This document shows positions 46,733 to 57,185 of a stretch of DNA of 64,000 nucleotides, one piece after another; positions within the stretch are counted from its first letter, which is position 1; each line of letters starts with the position of its first letter. A program made the translations under genes and the position numbers. The DNA lies in the NCBI GenBank assembly GCA_030710605.1, contig CP092886.1, positions 51,576,390-51,640,389 of the forward strand, read 5' to 3'. The notes under the pieces were generated by a model. The model saw nothing but the letters and a program-made list of their open reading frames with translations. It was not told the DNA's origin and did not search any database. The stretch comes from Cordylochernes scorpioides. Its lineage: Eukaryota; Arthropoda; Arachnida; Pseudoscorpiones; Chernetidae.

Positions 46733-48727
46733 CTATATATGTCTATTAATACTGTTATGTCTTAAAGAGAGCAACGCCTCGACGACCAATCTTTTGTATT
46801 TGCTTTTGATTCCTGAGTAATATGCCTGTGGATGAGAGGTATCAAAAGAATGTCCTGTCTGTTGAATGTGTTGCACTATGAGAGATCTGGGCTCACTGTT
46901 TCTAACGTTTCTGTGGTGTTCTTCTATCCTATCCTTAATTATTCGGCCTGTCTCTCCTATATACAAACTGTTGCAATCTGAGCATTTTAAGGAATACACG
47001 GAGTTTGTAAGAAATGGTAGGGTAATGGGAAAACTGTTTTTGGTGATGAGGTTCCTAACTATTGTTTCCAATTTAGGAGTGTTGGTGTAATAGGTGCGGA
47101 TTCCGTACTTGTTTTTTAAGTGTCTAGAGATGTTGGTACTATAGTTAGAGTATGGAATGATACAAGTCGATCTATAAGTCTGACTATTTAGCTGCTGTTG
47201 GGGATTGTGGAAATGTCGGAGAATGAAGTTTCTGGGGTAACCTGAGTTCATTAGGTGATTAATCACATTTTGTGTCTCTGTTTGTTTAAATTCAGATGTT
47301 GAGCAGTGAGTAAAAATACGTTTCGAAAGAGTTTTGACAGTATTAATTTTATGGCTAAGGGGGCAGTATGAGGAATAGTGTATATAGGAGGGATGAAAGG
47401 AGGGCTTATAGTGTACGTTGGTGATATACCTGCTATTTTGTTTAGTAATCATGATATCTAAGAAAGCTAAGGAAAAATTGTTTTCTTTCTCTATTGTAAA
47501 TTGGATGTCCGGAAATAATGAATTTAATTTGATATGTATACTGTCCAAGGATTCTGTTTTGACTATGCAGAAAATATCGTCTATGTATCTAAACCAAGAA
47601 TAAATATCTGCTGGGAAATGGCCTGTAATTAAACTATCTACTTTTCGCATAACTATTTCAGAGAGTGGTGAGGACAAAGGGCTACCCATTAGAGTGCCCT
47701 TGGATTGCCTGTAATATCGTTTATCAAAATTGAAGATACTATTGCTTAGACAGATCGATATTAAGGTGGTTAACTTAGATATCATATCTGCTGTATACCC
47801 GTGCGACCGGAGGAATTCTGTGGTGCATCCTATGAAAAGGGAGTGGGGGAGACTGGGGTATAGATTGATGACATCAAAAGATATCATAAGACTATTGGGG
47901 ACAACCGGTAATTGTTGTATATGGGCTAAGAATTTAGGTGTGGAAGAGATGGACGTCGAGGCTGTGCCCTCTTTAAGTATGGGTATGATTATCTTAGCTA
48001 AGTACTGAGCTAACGGGGCTGTGGGGGAGAGGTGAAAGGCTACTATTGGTCTAAGGGGGATATTTATCTTATGTACCTTAGGGAGGCCGTAGATATAGGC
48101 CTGACCATGCAGATTCGAAAGGAAACCTTGGAGTTCATCTGTTGTTATAATCTTATTCCTGCATAGGGTCCTAAGTTCTTTTTTGTACTTGGAATTCGAG
48201 GCAATTTGTTCTTCCGCTGTGGCCGGGGTAAATACATCCGAGTTGTTCAATATTTGATTCATTCCTGAGATGTAGTCTGTAGTGTTCATAATGACGGTTC
48301 TAGATCCCTTGTCCGATCTTGTGATAACTATGTTATTATTTTTGGACAGTGTTCTTATAATCTGGTTGGCTTGATGGCTATTGGCTGGGTTGTTTGTAGG
48401 TCTGTTTAAGACAGATATGACGTGGTTCCTAATTGAATGCTTATCATGTATGTTCAGGCCCGTAATGGATGACTCTATTCCTGCTATTAATGAGATTTTG
48501 TCCAGTTTGGATGGGTATCTGTGTTTGAGGCCTTTTGAAAGTATGCTGGCCTGATCTGAGGAAGGTACAAAGCTAGATAAATTCAAAATTGAATGCTGTT
48601 GATCTTGGGGAGATAGGCATACTTTGTATTTCTTGGACCAGAATGAGAGCTTATTGCGGTGTCTGGTGTCTAGCATTGAGTCTTGGGTTTTTATTTCACT
48701 AGTGATGTCTATTAGTAATTCTGCCAT
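46733..48727 (-). CDS. Penelope-like RT plus GIY-YIG endonuclease protein (nearly full)
   Basis: This 664-residue frame encodes the PLE retrotransposition protein: a telomerase-related reverse transcriptase fused to a GIY-YIG endonuclease. Visible motifs in order: an N-terminal NIVITRSDKGSRTVIMN block; LPKVHKINIPLRPIVAF; motif A SFDVINLYPSLP; motif B KGTLMGSPLSSPLSE (the second copy has KGTPMGSP, the usual form); motif C WFRYIDDIF with the catalytic Asp pair; AFLDIMI; then CSDC, LYIGETGRIIKDRIEEHHRN and the C-terminal SINRHI. A 2-bp AT insertion near 46737 relative to the other copy creates the stop and removes the last 11 residues. ATG48727 sits on the inversion junction, so the native N terminus may extend further. 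The RT core looks intact; activity is doubtful because of the motif B change and the C-terminal cut. Confidence 0.93.
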   Translation of the reverse strand: MAELLIDITSEIKTQDSMLDTRHRNKLSFWSKKYKVCLSPQDQQHSILNLSSFVPSSDQASILSKGLKHRYPSKLDKISLIAGIESSITGLNIHDKHSIRNHVISVLNRPTNNPANSHQANQIIRTLSKNNNIVITRSDKGSRTVIMNTTDYISGMNQILNNSDVFTPATAEEQIASNSKYKKELRTLCRNKIITTDELQGFLSNLHGQAYIYGLPKVHKINIPLRPIVAFHLSPTAPLAQYLAKIIIPILKEGTASTSISSTPKFLAHIQQLPVVPNSLMISFDVINLYPSLPHSLFIGCTTEFLRSHGYTADMISKLTTLISICLSNSIFNFDKRYYRQSKGTLMGSPLSSPLSEIVMRKVDSLITGHFPADIYSWFRYIDDIFCIVKTESLDSIHIKLNSLFPDIQFTIEKENNFSLAFLDIMITKQNSRYITNVHYKPSFHPSYIHYSSYCPLSHKINTVKTLSKRIFTHCSTSEFKQTETQNVINHLMNSGYPRNFILRHFHNPQQQLNSQTYRSTCIIPYSNYSTNISRHLKNKYGIRTYYTNTPKLETIVRNLITKNSFPITLPFLTNSVYSLKCSDCNSLYIGETGRIIKDRIEEHHRNVRNSEPRSLIVQHIQQTGHSFDTSHPQAYYSGIKSKYKRLVVEALLSLRHNSINRHI

Positions 48728-48730
48728 GTC

Positions 48731-50111
48731 TAAGGTACATAAGATAAATATCCCCCTTAGACCAATAGTAGCCTTTCACCTCTCCCCCACAGCCCCGTTA
48801 GCTCAGTACTTAGCTAAGATAATCATACCCATACTTAAAGAGGGCGCCGCCTCGACGTCCATCTCTTCCACACCTAAATTCTTAGCCCATATACAACAAT
48901 TACCGGTTGTCCCCAATAGTCTTATGATATCTTTTGATGTCATCAATCTATACCCCAGTCTCCCCCACTCCCTTTTCATAGGATGCACCACAGAATTCCT
49001 CCGGTCGCACGGGTATACAGCAGATATGATATCTAAGTTAACCACCTTAATATCGATCTGTCTAAGCAATAGTATCTTCAATTTTGATAAACGATATTAC
49101 AGGCAAACCAAGGGCACTCCCATGGGTAGCCCTTTGTCCTCACCACTCTCTGAAATAGTTATGCGAAAAGTAGATAGTTTAATTACAGGCCATTTCCCAG
49201 CAGATATTTATTCTTGGTTTAGATACATAGACGATATTTTCTGCATAGTCAAAACAGAATCCTTGGACAGTATACATATCAAATTAAATTCATTATTTCC
49301 GGACATCCAATTTACAATAGAGAAAGAAAACAATTTTTCCTTAGCTTTCTTAGATATCATGATTACTAAACAAAATAGCAGATATATCACCAATGTACAC
49401 TATAAGCCCTCCTTTCATCCCTCCTATATACACTATTCCTCATACTGCCCCCTTAGCCATAAAATTAATACTGTCAAAACTCTTTCGAAACGTATTTTTA
49501 CTCACTGCTCAACATCTGAATTTAAACAAACAGAGACACAAAATGTGATTAATCACCTAATGAACTCAGGTTACCCCAGAAACTTCATTCTCCGACATTT
49601 CCACAATCCCCAAGGGCAGCTAAATAGTCAGACTTATAGATCGACTTGTATCATTCCATACTCTAACTATAGTACCAACATCTCTAGACACTTAAAAAAC
49701 AAGTACGGAATCCGCACCTATTACACCAACACTCCTAAATTAGAAACAATAGTTAGGAACCTCATCACCAAAAACAGTTTTCCCATTACCTTACCATATC
49801 TTACAAACTCCGTGTATTCCTTAAAATGCTCAGATTGCAACATTTTGTATATAGGAGAGACAGGCCGAAGAATTAAGGATAGGATAGAAGAACACCACAG
49901 AAACGTTAGAAACAGTGAACCCAGATCTCTTATAGTGCAACACATTCAACAGACAGGACATTCTTTTGATACCTCTCATCCACAGGCATATTACTCAGGA
50001 ATCAAGAGCAAATACAAAAGATTGGTCGTCGAGGCGTTGCTCTCTTTAAGACATAACAGTATTAATAGACATATAGACATCCCAGATATATACAAAGCAA
50101 TATTGCCATAG
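48731..50111 (+). pseudogene. PLE protein, 5'-truncated second copy
   Basis: The coding sequence starts in mid-protein at KVHKINIPLRP and runs through motifs A, B (KGTPMGSP, canonical), C (YIDD) and the GIY-YIG domain (CSDC...LYIGETGRRIKDRIEEH) to the full C terminus ending DIPDIYKAILP. It lacks about the first 215 residues, including the N-terminal region. The frame is open upstream to 48624, but that part is the antisense of the minus copy and not PLE protein. Differences from the minus copy are few, so the two arose recently from the same or closely related source. Confidence 0.92.
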
Positions 50112-50360
50112 TGTGCCTTAGGAGACCATTGCCAGCAAGTTTTATTTTGATTAATTTTACTCATGCAGCCTTAAACTGTATCGTGGCTTAATCGTGAATT
50201 TTCTTGTGTTTTTCCTACATGAAATGCTCGGGACACGCGGTTATTTCTTACTATTACTTTTCTAACTGATTGGCTGATACGTTTGTTTTTCTTGTATATA
50301 TGCTGATTTTTCTCAGAATGGATATGTATATAAGATGCAAGATCAGTCAGACATGATGTC

Positions 50361-50385
50361 CTGAAGAAGGGTTATTGACCCGAAA
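50361..50385 (+). ncRNA. hammerhead-like core in the 3' UTR of the plus PLE
   Basis: CTGAAGA (50361-50367), stem-loop AGGGTTATTGACCC and GAAA (50382-50385), followed by GCTCGCC. It lies about 250 bases past the stop codon, where such motifs are known in PLEs. Confidence 0.5.
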
Positions 50386-50477
50386 GCTCGCCTTTATTAA
50401 AACTTATAAGATACGCATCCTCACATGCTTTGATTCTATTATTTATACCTATATTATGAAATATATCTATTATGTTA

Positions 50478-50612
50478 TGATGCATTAGCGCGCCATCTGT
50501 TATCAAAATTCGAAAATATTTTTGACGCGTAATATTCTTTAAAAAAAAATTCTACTGTCCTTACTGCAATGGAAAAATTAATGGGAGGGCCTGGCTTATC
50601 AGTGGTGAATGC
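50478..50612 (+). mobile_element. MITE-A, partial copy 6
   Basis: It starts GATGCATTAGCGCGCCATCT and continues through TTCTACTGTCCTTACTGCAA to GGGCCTGGCTTATCAGTGG; the second arm is absent. Confidence 0.8.
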
Positions 50613-51152
<540 letters not shown>

Positions 51153-51324
51153 TAATGAGAGAATAAGGGTCATTTTAATGAATTTAGTGTCTTTATCTTA
51201 AAGATAAAGAAAGGCGTTGAATGAAATTAGAACACTTTTTGTAGGCAAAGATATATATGTTCTGGATATAGAGCAATCTATATTTGAATCATAATAATGT
51301 CTTTTATTATTATATATTTTAATT

Positions 51325-51575
51325 ACGATGCACTAGCGCGCCATCTGTTATCAAATTACAAAACTATTTTAGACGCGTAATATTATTTTTAAAATAAAAC
51401 AATTTCTACTGCCCTTACTGCAATGGAAAAATTAAAGGGAGGGCCTGACTCATCAGTGGTGAACCCTGATGAGCCAGGCCATCCCTTTAATTTTTCCATT
51501 GCAGTAAGGGCAGTAGAAATTGTTTTATTTTAAAAAGAATATTACGCGTCTAAAAAGGTTTTGTAATTTGATATA
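51325..51575. mobile_element. MITE-A, copy 7, long foldback
   Basis: It begins GATGCACTAGCGCGCCATCT; two arms meet at a short centre (TCAGTGGTGAACCCTGATGA), and the arms CTACTGCCCTTACTGCAATG / CATTGCAGTAAGGGCAGTAG pair perfectly. It lies in the intron just after the kinesin exon donor, if that gene is live. Confidence 0.9.
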
Positions 51576-51624
51576 TTTTAATATGAATTTTTATTATGAA
51601 TATAAATATATGTAAATATATATA

Positions 51625-51795
51625 TATATAAAGCAAATCCTGACCACGAGCACGTGTGCTTTTTAGATGGCAGAGCGCCATCTAGTGGAACAGAAATCAA
51701 CTAAACGTGCTCGTGGTCAGGATATGCTTTCTTTATTTTTAATATCAACACCTGACCCACTTATTTTTTATTTTTCTATTGTTTTTTATATATAT
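51625..51795 (-). mobile_element. family P repeat with inverted arms
   Basis: CCTGACCACGAGCACGTG and its complement (about 51638 and 51705) enclose GATGGCAGAGCGCCATC and TAGTGGAACAGAAATCAACT. GATATTAAAA-type outer sequence follows on one side. Confidence 0.75.
51675..51688 (-). promoter_or_regulatory. exact match to the CTCF core consensus (candidate site)
   Basis: The minus strand reads CCACTAGATGGCGC, satisfying every position of CCASYAGRKGGCRS, the vertebrate CTCF core. It sits at the family P palindrome. Binding is not shown. Confidence 0.4.
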
Positions 51796-51915
51796 ATTCA
51801 TATATATATATATATATGTGTGTGTGTGCGTGTATAAAAATTGTCAATTAAAAAAATATCACCTCAGTCAATATTTCAAAAAAGATCGCAAAAATAATTA
51901 GAATAAATAAAAATA

Positions 51916-51988
51916 TGCCGAAACGCGGGTTCGAACCACGAACATTTAGATCTTCAGTCTAAAGCTTTCGTAACTGAACTAATCCGCC
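51916..51988 (-). tRNA. tRNA-Phe(GAA)-like pseudogene
   Basis: The minus strand has TTAGTTCAGTT (box A-like), anticodon arm TTTAGACTGAAGATCTAAA with GAA, box B GGTTCGAACCC and a 3' end GTTTCGGCA typical of tRNA-Phe. The 5' acceptor strand GGCGGAT does not pair with it, so the gene is likely damaged or a SINE head. Confidence 0.7.
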
Positions 51989-51989
51989 T

Positions 51990-52563
51990 TATATGATAGT
52001 AATTAGAAATGAGAAAATATTTACAATTTAATATTTTCAGCCGGGGGGTTTTGTTAATAAATAAACTGAATATATTTTGTCAAATAAATATAAATGTATT
52101 AAGGATACACAAGATTTCTTTACTTGCACGTGGTGATTTTACATCCTCAAATGCTTGTGATAATTGCGCATGGAATTTTCATTTATTATTTTCAAATCCA
52201 TTTTATTTTATAATTACTTTAAATCGACACTCTTTTGATATATATATCGGTTGTAATGAGTAAAATGGGAAATTTTACGCTCTACATATCTTATTCTATT
52301 TCTCAACAAAAACCGAGACCCTACGGCAATGTAAAAGGTTTATTCAACAGAGAATAGAGAAGAAAGTATTATATAATAAAAATATGTTAGAGAATATATT
52401 GTTGTTAAATATTTGAAAATGTAAAAACTCGTGGGAAAACTACCGCGACTAAAACTCTCCAATTTCGATTAAAGATAGCGCACTGGGTGTTCATATTTCA
52501 ATTGTTGGAAACAATATAATTTTTGGAATTATTAAACGACCATATATAGAGAGATAAATATAT
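51990..52563. other. AT-rich spacer, no gene seen
   Basis: The plus frame 52009-52263 has no recognisable domain. Confidence 0.5.
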
Positions 52564-52741
52564 ATTAACGTAGTTTCAAGCTTTCGGACATCTCTCCCCT
52601 GCTACAAGAGGACATAAGTAAACGAATAAAATGCCGCCTGATGCTAAAGTATTAGTTTAGTATCAGGCGGCATTTTCTTCGTTTATTTATGTTCTCCTGT
52701 AGAAGGGGAGAGATGTCCGAAAGCTTGAGACTACATTAATA
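52564..52741. repeat. 178-bp palindrome with a hammerhead-like core in each arm
   Basis: Arms of about 80 bp (TTTCAAGCTTTCGGACATCT ... AAAATGCCGCCTGAT and complement) differ at only a handful of bases. The right arm reads CTGTAGA (52697-52703), stem, GAAA (52719-52722), GCTTGAG; the left arm carries a slightly mutated inverted version. Confidence 0.85.
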
Positions 52742-52789
52742 AAATGAAATCATCTCCAGAAACCTGTGGCATTGTTTCATTTATATATA

Positions 52790-53431
52790 TATAATTTATA
52801 AAAGATGCATATATTGGATTTCTAATTATTTTATTGTTCCAATATTTCGAGGGGCAACTCGCCTCTCTTTTACGAGGATGTTTTTGTTTTTCACTAGAAC
52901 ATGCGTTTCAAACAGACCACAATTATATACAAAAATATAACAGAAAAGCATAGTAGACTGTTTTTAGAAAATTGGGCTTCTGCCGAAGATAAACAGAGTA
53001 TAAACAGAAAAATTGATTTTCCAGAAATTTATAAAGAATCCATATCTTAATTATTTATAAATAACTATGTATATATATACTTTTAATTTACTCATTTATT
53101 TTTACTTTCAATATTTTTAAATTTAGAATTAATATGTAAACACACTATTTTTTACAATTACACTGTTGTATATAAATCTCTATATCTTTCATAGATAAAA
53201 TAATAATATATAATGTTAAATATAATTATTTGCTGTATATAAACTGAATACAATAGTTAAATCAAAGATACAATTCTTTCATTGGCCTTGTAGAACGAGA
53301 GTGGTGTACGCGCGCGCGCATGTTCTAGTGAAAAACAAAAACATCCTCGTAAAAGAGAGGCGAGTTGCCCCTCGAAATATTGGAACAATAAAATAATTAG
53401 AAATCCAATATATGCATCTTTTATAAATATA
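52790..53431 (+). mobile_element. short PLE derivative with inverted terminal arms
   Basis: Arms 52790-52913 and 53318-53431 are inverted (AAAAGATGCATATATTGGAT, TTGTTCCAATATTTCGAGGG, CGCCTCTCTTTTACGAGGAT). Between them only the last about 35 codons of a PLE protein remain. Related end sequence occurs at 31.4 and 44.6 kb. Confidence 0.8.
52945..53050 (+). pseudogene. PLE protein C-terminal tail
   Basis: The frame reads KHSRLFLENWASAEDKQSIN followed by RKIDFPEIYKESIS and TAA at 53048-53050. This aligns with KYKRLVVEALLSLRHNSINR / HIDIPDIYKAILP of the 48.7-50.1 kb PLE. It represents a third PLE family in the window and is only a remnant. Confidence 0.8.
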
Positions 53432-53807
53432 ATTTTAATTATAGAATGCCAAATCTTCAAAAAATATATATATATATATGTCCAGGATATTTAAATATAT
53501 ATTATAATCGGCCATCGGGTAAAGCGTGTCTTTTATTTTAAGTCAAATTGCAAGTTCCAGAACATTAAGCTCTTCCACAAGCTAATTGATAATTGTCCAC
53601 AGGTAATTGTTGTTAACTACATAATCTCATCTAATATTTAATGATAGTCTATTTCGTCATATACTCTAATTATTTACTACGCCCTATATCTATAAGCTAC
53701 ACAGAATTCATTCATTATGTGATATTTTCACTGCTCACATACGCAATTTCATGTAAAGTTGTAGAATTATATGCGTGATCAAAATGAAATGCACCCTAAA
53801 CGTATTT

Positions 53808-54125
53808 TCACATGGGTGTTCTTACTATTGATCCAATATTCGAGGTATTTTCGTTAAATGTTCTAATTCCGTATTTTCTTAGTTCTATTGCTATTTTTAT
53901 ACTATTAGGAGAATATGGTATAACGCATGTTGATCTATATATTTGGCTATTATTAATTGTGGATGGGTTGTAAAAATGTCTTAGTATGATGTTTTTTGGG
54001 TATCCTCCTATGAAAAGGTTTTTCATTATATTTTGTGTTTCTATTATTTTGTATGTTTAATTTGAACAATGTGTATAAATCCTTTTTGTTAATGTCTTGA
54101 TAGTATTTATTTCATGGTTTAATTT
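53808..54125 (-). pseudogene. PLE protein fragment (region between RT and GIY-YIG)
   Basis: The minus frame encodes GGYPKNIILRHFYNP, QIYRSTCVIPYSPNS and KYGIRTFNENTSNIGSIVR, matching SGYPRNFILRHFHNP...YRSTCIIPYS...KYGIRTYYTNTPKLETIVR in the intact PLE. Further upstream, NHEINTIKTLTKRIYTHC is readable but interrupted by stops. It is a divergent, broken copy. Confidence 0.85.
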
Positions 54126-54387
54126 TAATATGGTTTTATTGTAATTTAAATATCAGAGGATTCCTCCGACATTGTCAGATGCGTTAATATGGCCATTTCC
54201 ATAACATTTTTTTACTTCATTGTAATATCATAAACAATGTTGACCACATACACAATGTCATGGAAGATTACCAAACCTCCATGAATAGGAGTTGAATATA
54301 AACTGATACCTCCATCCTTCTTACTCTTATATATAGCAATACCATTTTATTCGCGATCGTACGTTGTGGTCCATTGTATGTATTACA
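54126..54387. other. AT-rich spacer, no gene seen
   Basis: Nothing beyond possible further decay of the PLE was recognised. Confidence 0.45.
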
Positions 54388-54630
54388 TCCCAAACGCGAC
54401 GCTACGCCAGCCATCTCTGTCTTGAGCTCAATGTACCATCTCGGTGACCGTTAAACCAGCGAGTTCCTTTAATTGGTCCACGAAGTGTGTCGGCGGACGT
54501 CCAGGTATACGTCACCCAGACGTCTTTTCCGTCAGTATGGTGTACTCCATCCCCTGCGTCGCGCGATGTCACCGAAGAATCTCAAACAATTGTACCTGTC
54601 GCAGAAGTCGGTCATCTTCCGTAATCAATA
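54388..54630 (-). pseudogene. LINE ORF2 C-terminal fragment
   Basis: The minus strand reads LTEDDRLLRQVQLFEIL, a stop, then IPGRPPTHFVDQLKELAG, LTVTEMVH, a stop, AQDRDGWRSVASGM. The (P)GRP...W/FVDxLK...MV..AQDRxxWR pattern is the conserved C-terminal tail of many RTE/L2-type LINE proteins. Internal stops show it is dead. The plus frame 54444-54731 is its shadow. Confidence 0.75.
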
Positions 54631-54659
54631 GTTGTGATAGTACTCATATATATATAAGT

Positions 54660-54830
54660 ATATATATTCGTGGATGGCTTTTCTTGATTTATCAAGAAAT
54701 TGGGTTGGCCAAATATCAGGGAACAGGCTAAATCAATGTTTAGTTGATTTCTGTTCCACCAGATAGCGCTCTGCCTTCTGTAAAGCACATGTGCTCCTGG
54801 TCAGAATATGCCCTTTTTAATATATATAAG
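54660..54830 (+). mobile_element. family P repeat
   Basis: TTCGTGGATGGCTTTTCTTG, TTGGCCAAATATCAGGGAAC, CCACCAGATAGCGCTCTGCC and CTGGTCAGAATATGCC in family order. The hammerhead half is missing. Confidence 0.75.
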
Positions 54831-55250
54831 AGTGAAATAAGCAAAAGGTATCAACTTTATTTCTTACACTTGTTCAAATGTTGATCATCCCAACATATAC
54901 AAGAAATTTCTTATAAAAATATAGGTTTATACGAGCAATTCAACAGCCTTTAAACACGTTTTTCAATTGTAATCTTTGTCTATTTCACACTATTTTTATA
55001 ATTTAAACTATTTATAAATACCTATATTTCAAAGATTAAAATTTCATGACGTATCAGTTGTGAGCCCTTCTAGCAGTTTAGTAAATTTTAATTCTAGGCA
55101 GCTATATCATTGTGTAAGGATGAAATTATAACATAGTTCGCATTTAATAATGAGAAGAAGGTAAGAGTGTGTAAAGAAATATCTACTACCGCAAAATATA
55201 AATGCCTGTAAGTATATACGTAATTAACGATAATATTTAGCAGTATATAT
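54831..55250. other. AT-rich spacer, no gene seen
   Basis: No feature was recognised. Confidence 0.5.
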
Positions 55251-55251
55251 A

Positions 55252-55628
55252 GTATTATAAAGGACTGCGGCGGGTGATTATAAACAATACTTAAAGTTAC
55301 ACCGCATAAGTTTATTTTTCTATGAAAAATCAGTATTTATTTCAAAAATAAATATTTACTATTTCTAACTTTTTTGAATGAGGTATGAGAGGGTGAAAAT
55401 ATGAAGAGTAATGGCGAACGGAAAAATAAAAGTGTCCAGGGGCGGGAATCGAACCCACAACCTTCTGCTTACCGGGCAGGTGCCATGTCCACTAGGCTAC
55501 CCTGGACGTATTCCTCCGTTCGTAAATAATATTTAAAGTAACTTATAATACATTATAAAGGACTGCGGCGGGAAATAAATATTGATTTTTCATAGAAAAA
55601 GAAACTTATGCGGTGTAACTTTAAGTAT
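55252..55628. mobile_element. foldback element carrying a tRNA-like gene
   Basis: Arms 55287-55342 and 55573-55628 are inverted (ATACTTAAAGTTACACCGCA, TTTCTATGAAAAATCA). ATTATAAAGGACTGCGGCGGG occurs in direct orientation at 55252 and 55552. A second small inverted pair (CGAACGGA/TCCGTTCG) closely brackets the tRNA-like sequence. Confidence 0.75.
55433..55507 (-). tRNA. tRNA-like sequence, anticodon position reads GGT (Thr)
   Basis: The minus strand has acceptor GTCCAGG/CCTGGAC (seven pairs), box A GGGTAGCCTAGTGGACA, T arm GTGGG/CCCGC with box B GGTTCGATTCC and discriminator A. The anticodon loop is CCGGTAA, so position 33 is C instead of the near-universal U, and one anticodon-stem pair is lost. 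This points to a tRNA-derived SINE or pseudogene more than a working tRNA-Thr. Confidence 0.6.
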
Positions 55629-55712
55629 TAGTATATATAGTGTTTATAATTTAATAATATAGGAGGTTTCTATGCAGAAGCGTGAAATATTTTATCAATT
55701 TTTTAGGTGATA

Positions 55713-55888
55713 CAGTTAAACCTGTCTATAGCGCTTCCTCTAAATAGCGCCTTCCTCTCTATAGCGCCCGATTTTAAATACGTAGTACGATGCGTTTGCA
55801 TTAAAGGTGACCTGTCTATAGCACCTCCTCTCTATAGCACTCTATTTTGGTGAGTCCCAAGAAGGGGCGCTTTAGACAGGTTTAACTG
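55713..55888. mobile_element. pogo/Tigger-type MITE, copy 1 (176 bp)
   Basis: Terminal inverted repeats CAGTTAAACCTGTCTATAGC, TA on both sides (55711-55712, 55889-55890), and internal CTCTCTATAGC repeats. Sister copy at 62432-62609. Confidence 0.92.
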
Positions 55889-55890
55889 TA

Positions 55891-56464
55891 TGTGGTTTAG
55901 ATTATATCAGATATGATTTAACTAATAGTAATTATGTAGGTCATTGAATCAGAATGAAAAGACAACAGAAATTTAAAAAAAAGACGAAACATAACCATAA
56001 GTATATAATCCAGATAAATAAAATAAGATAATTCTCGAATAAAGTAAAAGTTATTCACCCAGAATTTCTGTCTATAGTTCTCATTATTAACCCAAAATAT
56101 CCCCGGTTTTATAGAGTGTCGATAATTTATAGGTTAGGATATATTGGTGTAAGAGATCATATCGCTAGAAAGGACCTCTAGGTTGTCGAGAAATGTTATC
56201 CTGTGCTGAGAAGGAATATAAAAATGACAAAGTAATCATAAATTAGATATTCTCTGCCAGATGCTACAAATTAGATTCTCTCGAAAGAAGAAAGTTTGGA
56301 TTCCAAAATGCATAATGAATTCTGTTCGCTGTGTCAGAAGAAACTTATATGGACTCAGTGCGAGGTTGTAATTTTAAGTATATCAGCGAAGTTTGAAATA
56401 ATTTCATCAATCAAATTTATATCTTAAATATATAAATTAAATACATATATATATATATATATAT
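55891..56464. other. AT-rich spacer, no gene seen
   Basis: No feature was recognised. Confidence 0.5.
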
Positions 56465-56600
56465 ATGAAAAATAATCCTGGTCAAGATATGCCTTTTTTT
56501 TTATTTTTAATATATATATATTTAGTGTGTGTGTTGAAAAATAATAAAATGGTCATGTTTTGATATTAAAAACAAATTTGTCATAGGTTTTTAAAAAGTA
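56465..56600. mobile_element. family P fragments, decayed
   Basis: CCTGGTCAAGATATGCC and GGTCATGTTTTGATATTAAAA are family P edges; the palindrome is missing. Confidence 0.5.
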
Positions 56601-57085
56601 ATATGGCTACATGGACCGTTTTTTATTTATTTCGAAACATTTTTGAGTTTGTATATATATATGTCTTTTATAAAAGCGTGTATATAACTGGAAACTAGAA
56701 TTCTTTCCCTTTAAAGAAGATGCCGATAATTATAGTTGAACAAAGGTCGGAAAATATTTTTTGTTTTATATTGTATCTAATCAATATAGTTTGTTTTGAA
56801 TCGAAATCTGAACTCAACATTACATTGCCTCCATTCATCCATTAATTCCATATTAGAAAATCACCCCAACACCCTAGATATAGTAGAAGTCTACGTATTT
56901 AGAATTTACCAATCAACAAGGCGTGATATTGGAATATTTGCGCCTATTACAGAGAAAACAAACAAAAGACAACAAACAAATAAAAACTTAGAATTAATTA
57001 TTTTTAAAATTTCGTGTATTATTCAACAGAGTTCATAAAATTATATAGACAAAGTGGCTGATATAAGAAAGTTAAATCATTTAGA
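56601..57085. other. AT-rich spacer before the second gap
   Basis: The frame 56796-57038 has no recognisable domain. Confidence 0.45.
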
Positions 57086-57185
57086 NNNNNNNNNNNNNNN
57101 NNNNNNNNNNNNNNNNNNNNNNNNNNNNNNNNNNNNNNNNNNNNNNNNNNNNNNNNNNNNNNNNNNNNNNNNNNNNNNNNNNNNN
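57086..57185. other. assembly gap of 100 N
   Basis: Exactly 100 N; unknown true size. Confidence 0.99.

Larger units (their letters stand above)
46323..50457. mobile_element. two PLEs joined head to head, one insertion with 13-bp duplication
   Basis: ATACCTATATTAT occurs in direct orientation at 46323-46335 and 50445-50457 and nowhere inside. Between these lie a minus-strand PLE (46336-48730) and a 5'-truncated plus-strand copy (about 48731-50444), joined at 48728-48732 within CTAAGG. The two copies share their 3' UTR, including the hammerhead-like core. The minus copy has about 27 extra bases at its 3' end. This fits the inverted, 5'-truncated partner arrangement known for PLEs. Confidence 0.9.

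Noticed and set aside
46866-48008. Plus-strand ORFs of 61-92 codons inside the PLE (and their mirror images at 48803-49945)
   Set aside because: They are shadows of the PLE reading frame; they occur in both copies only because the copies are duplicates.
48624-48730. N-terminal extension of the plus-strand PLE ORF
   Set aside because: This part is the antisense of the minus-strand copy across the inversion junction, not PLE protein.
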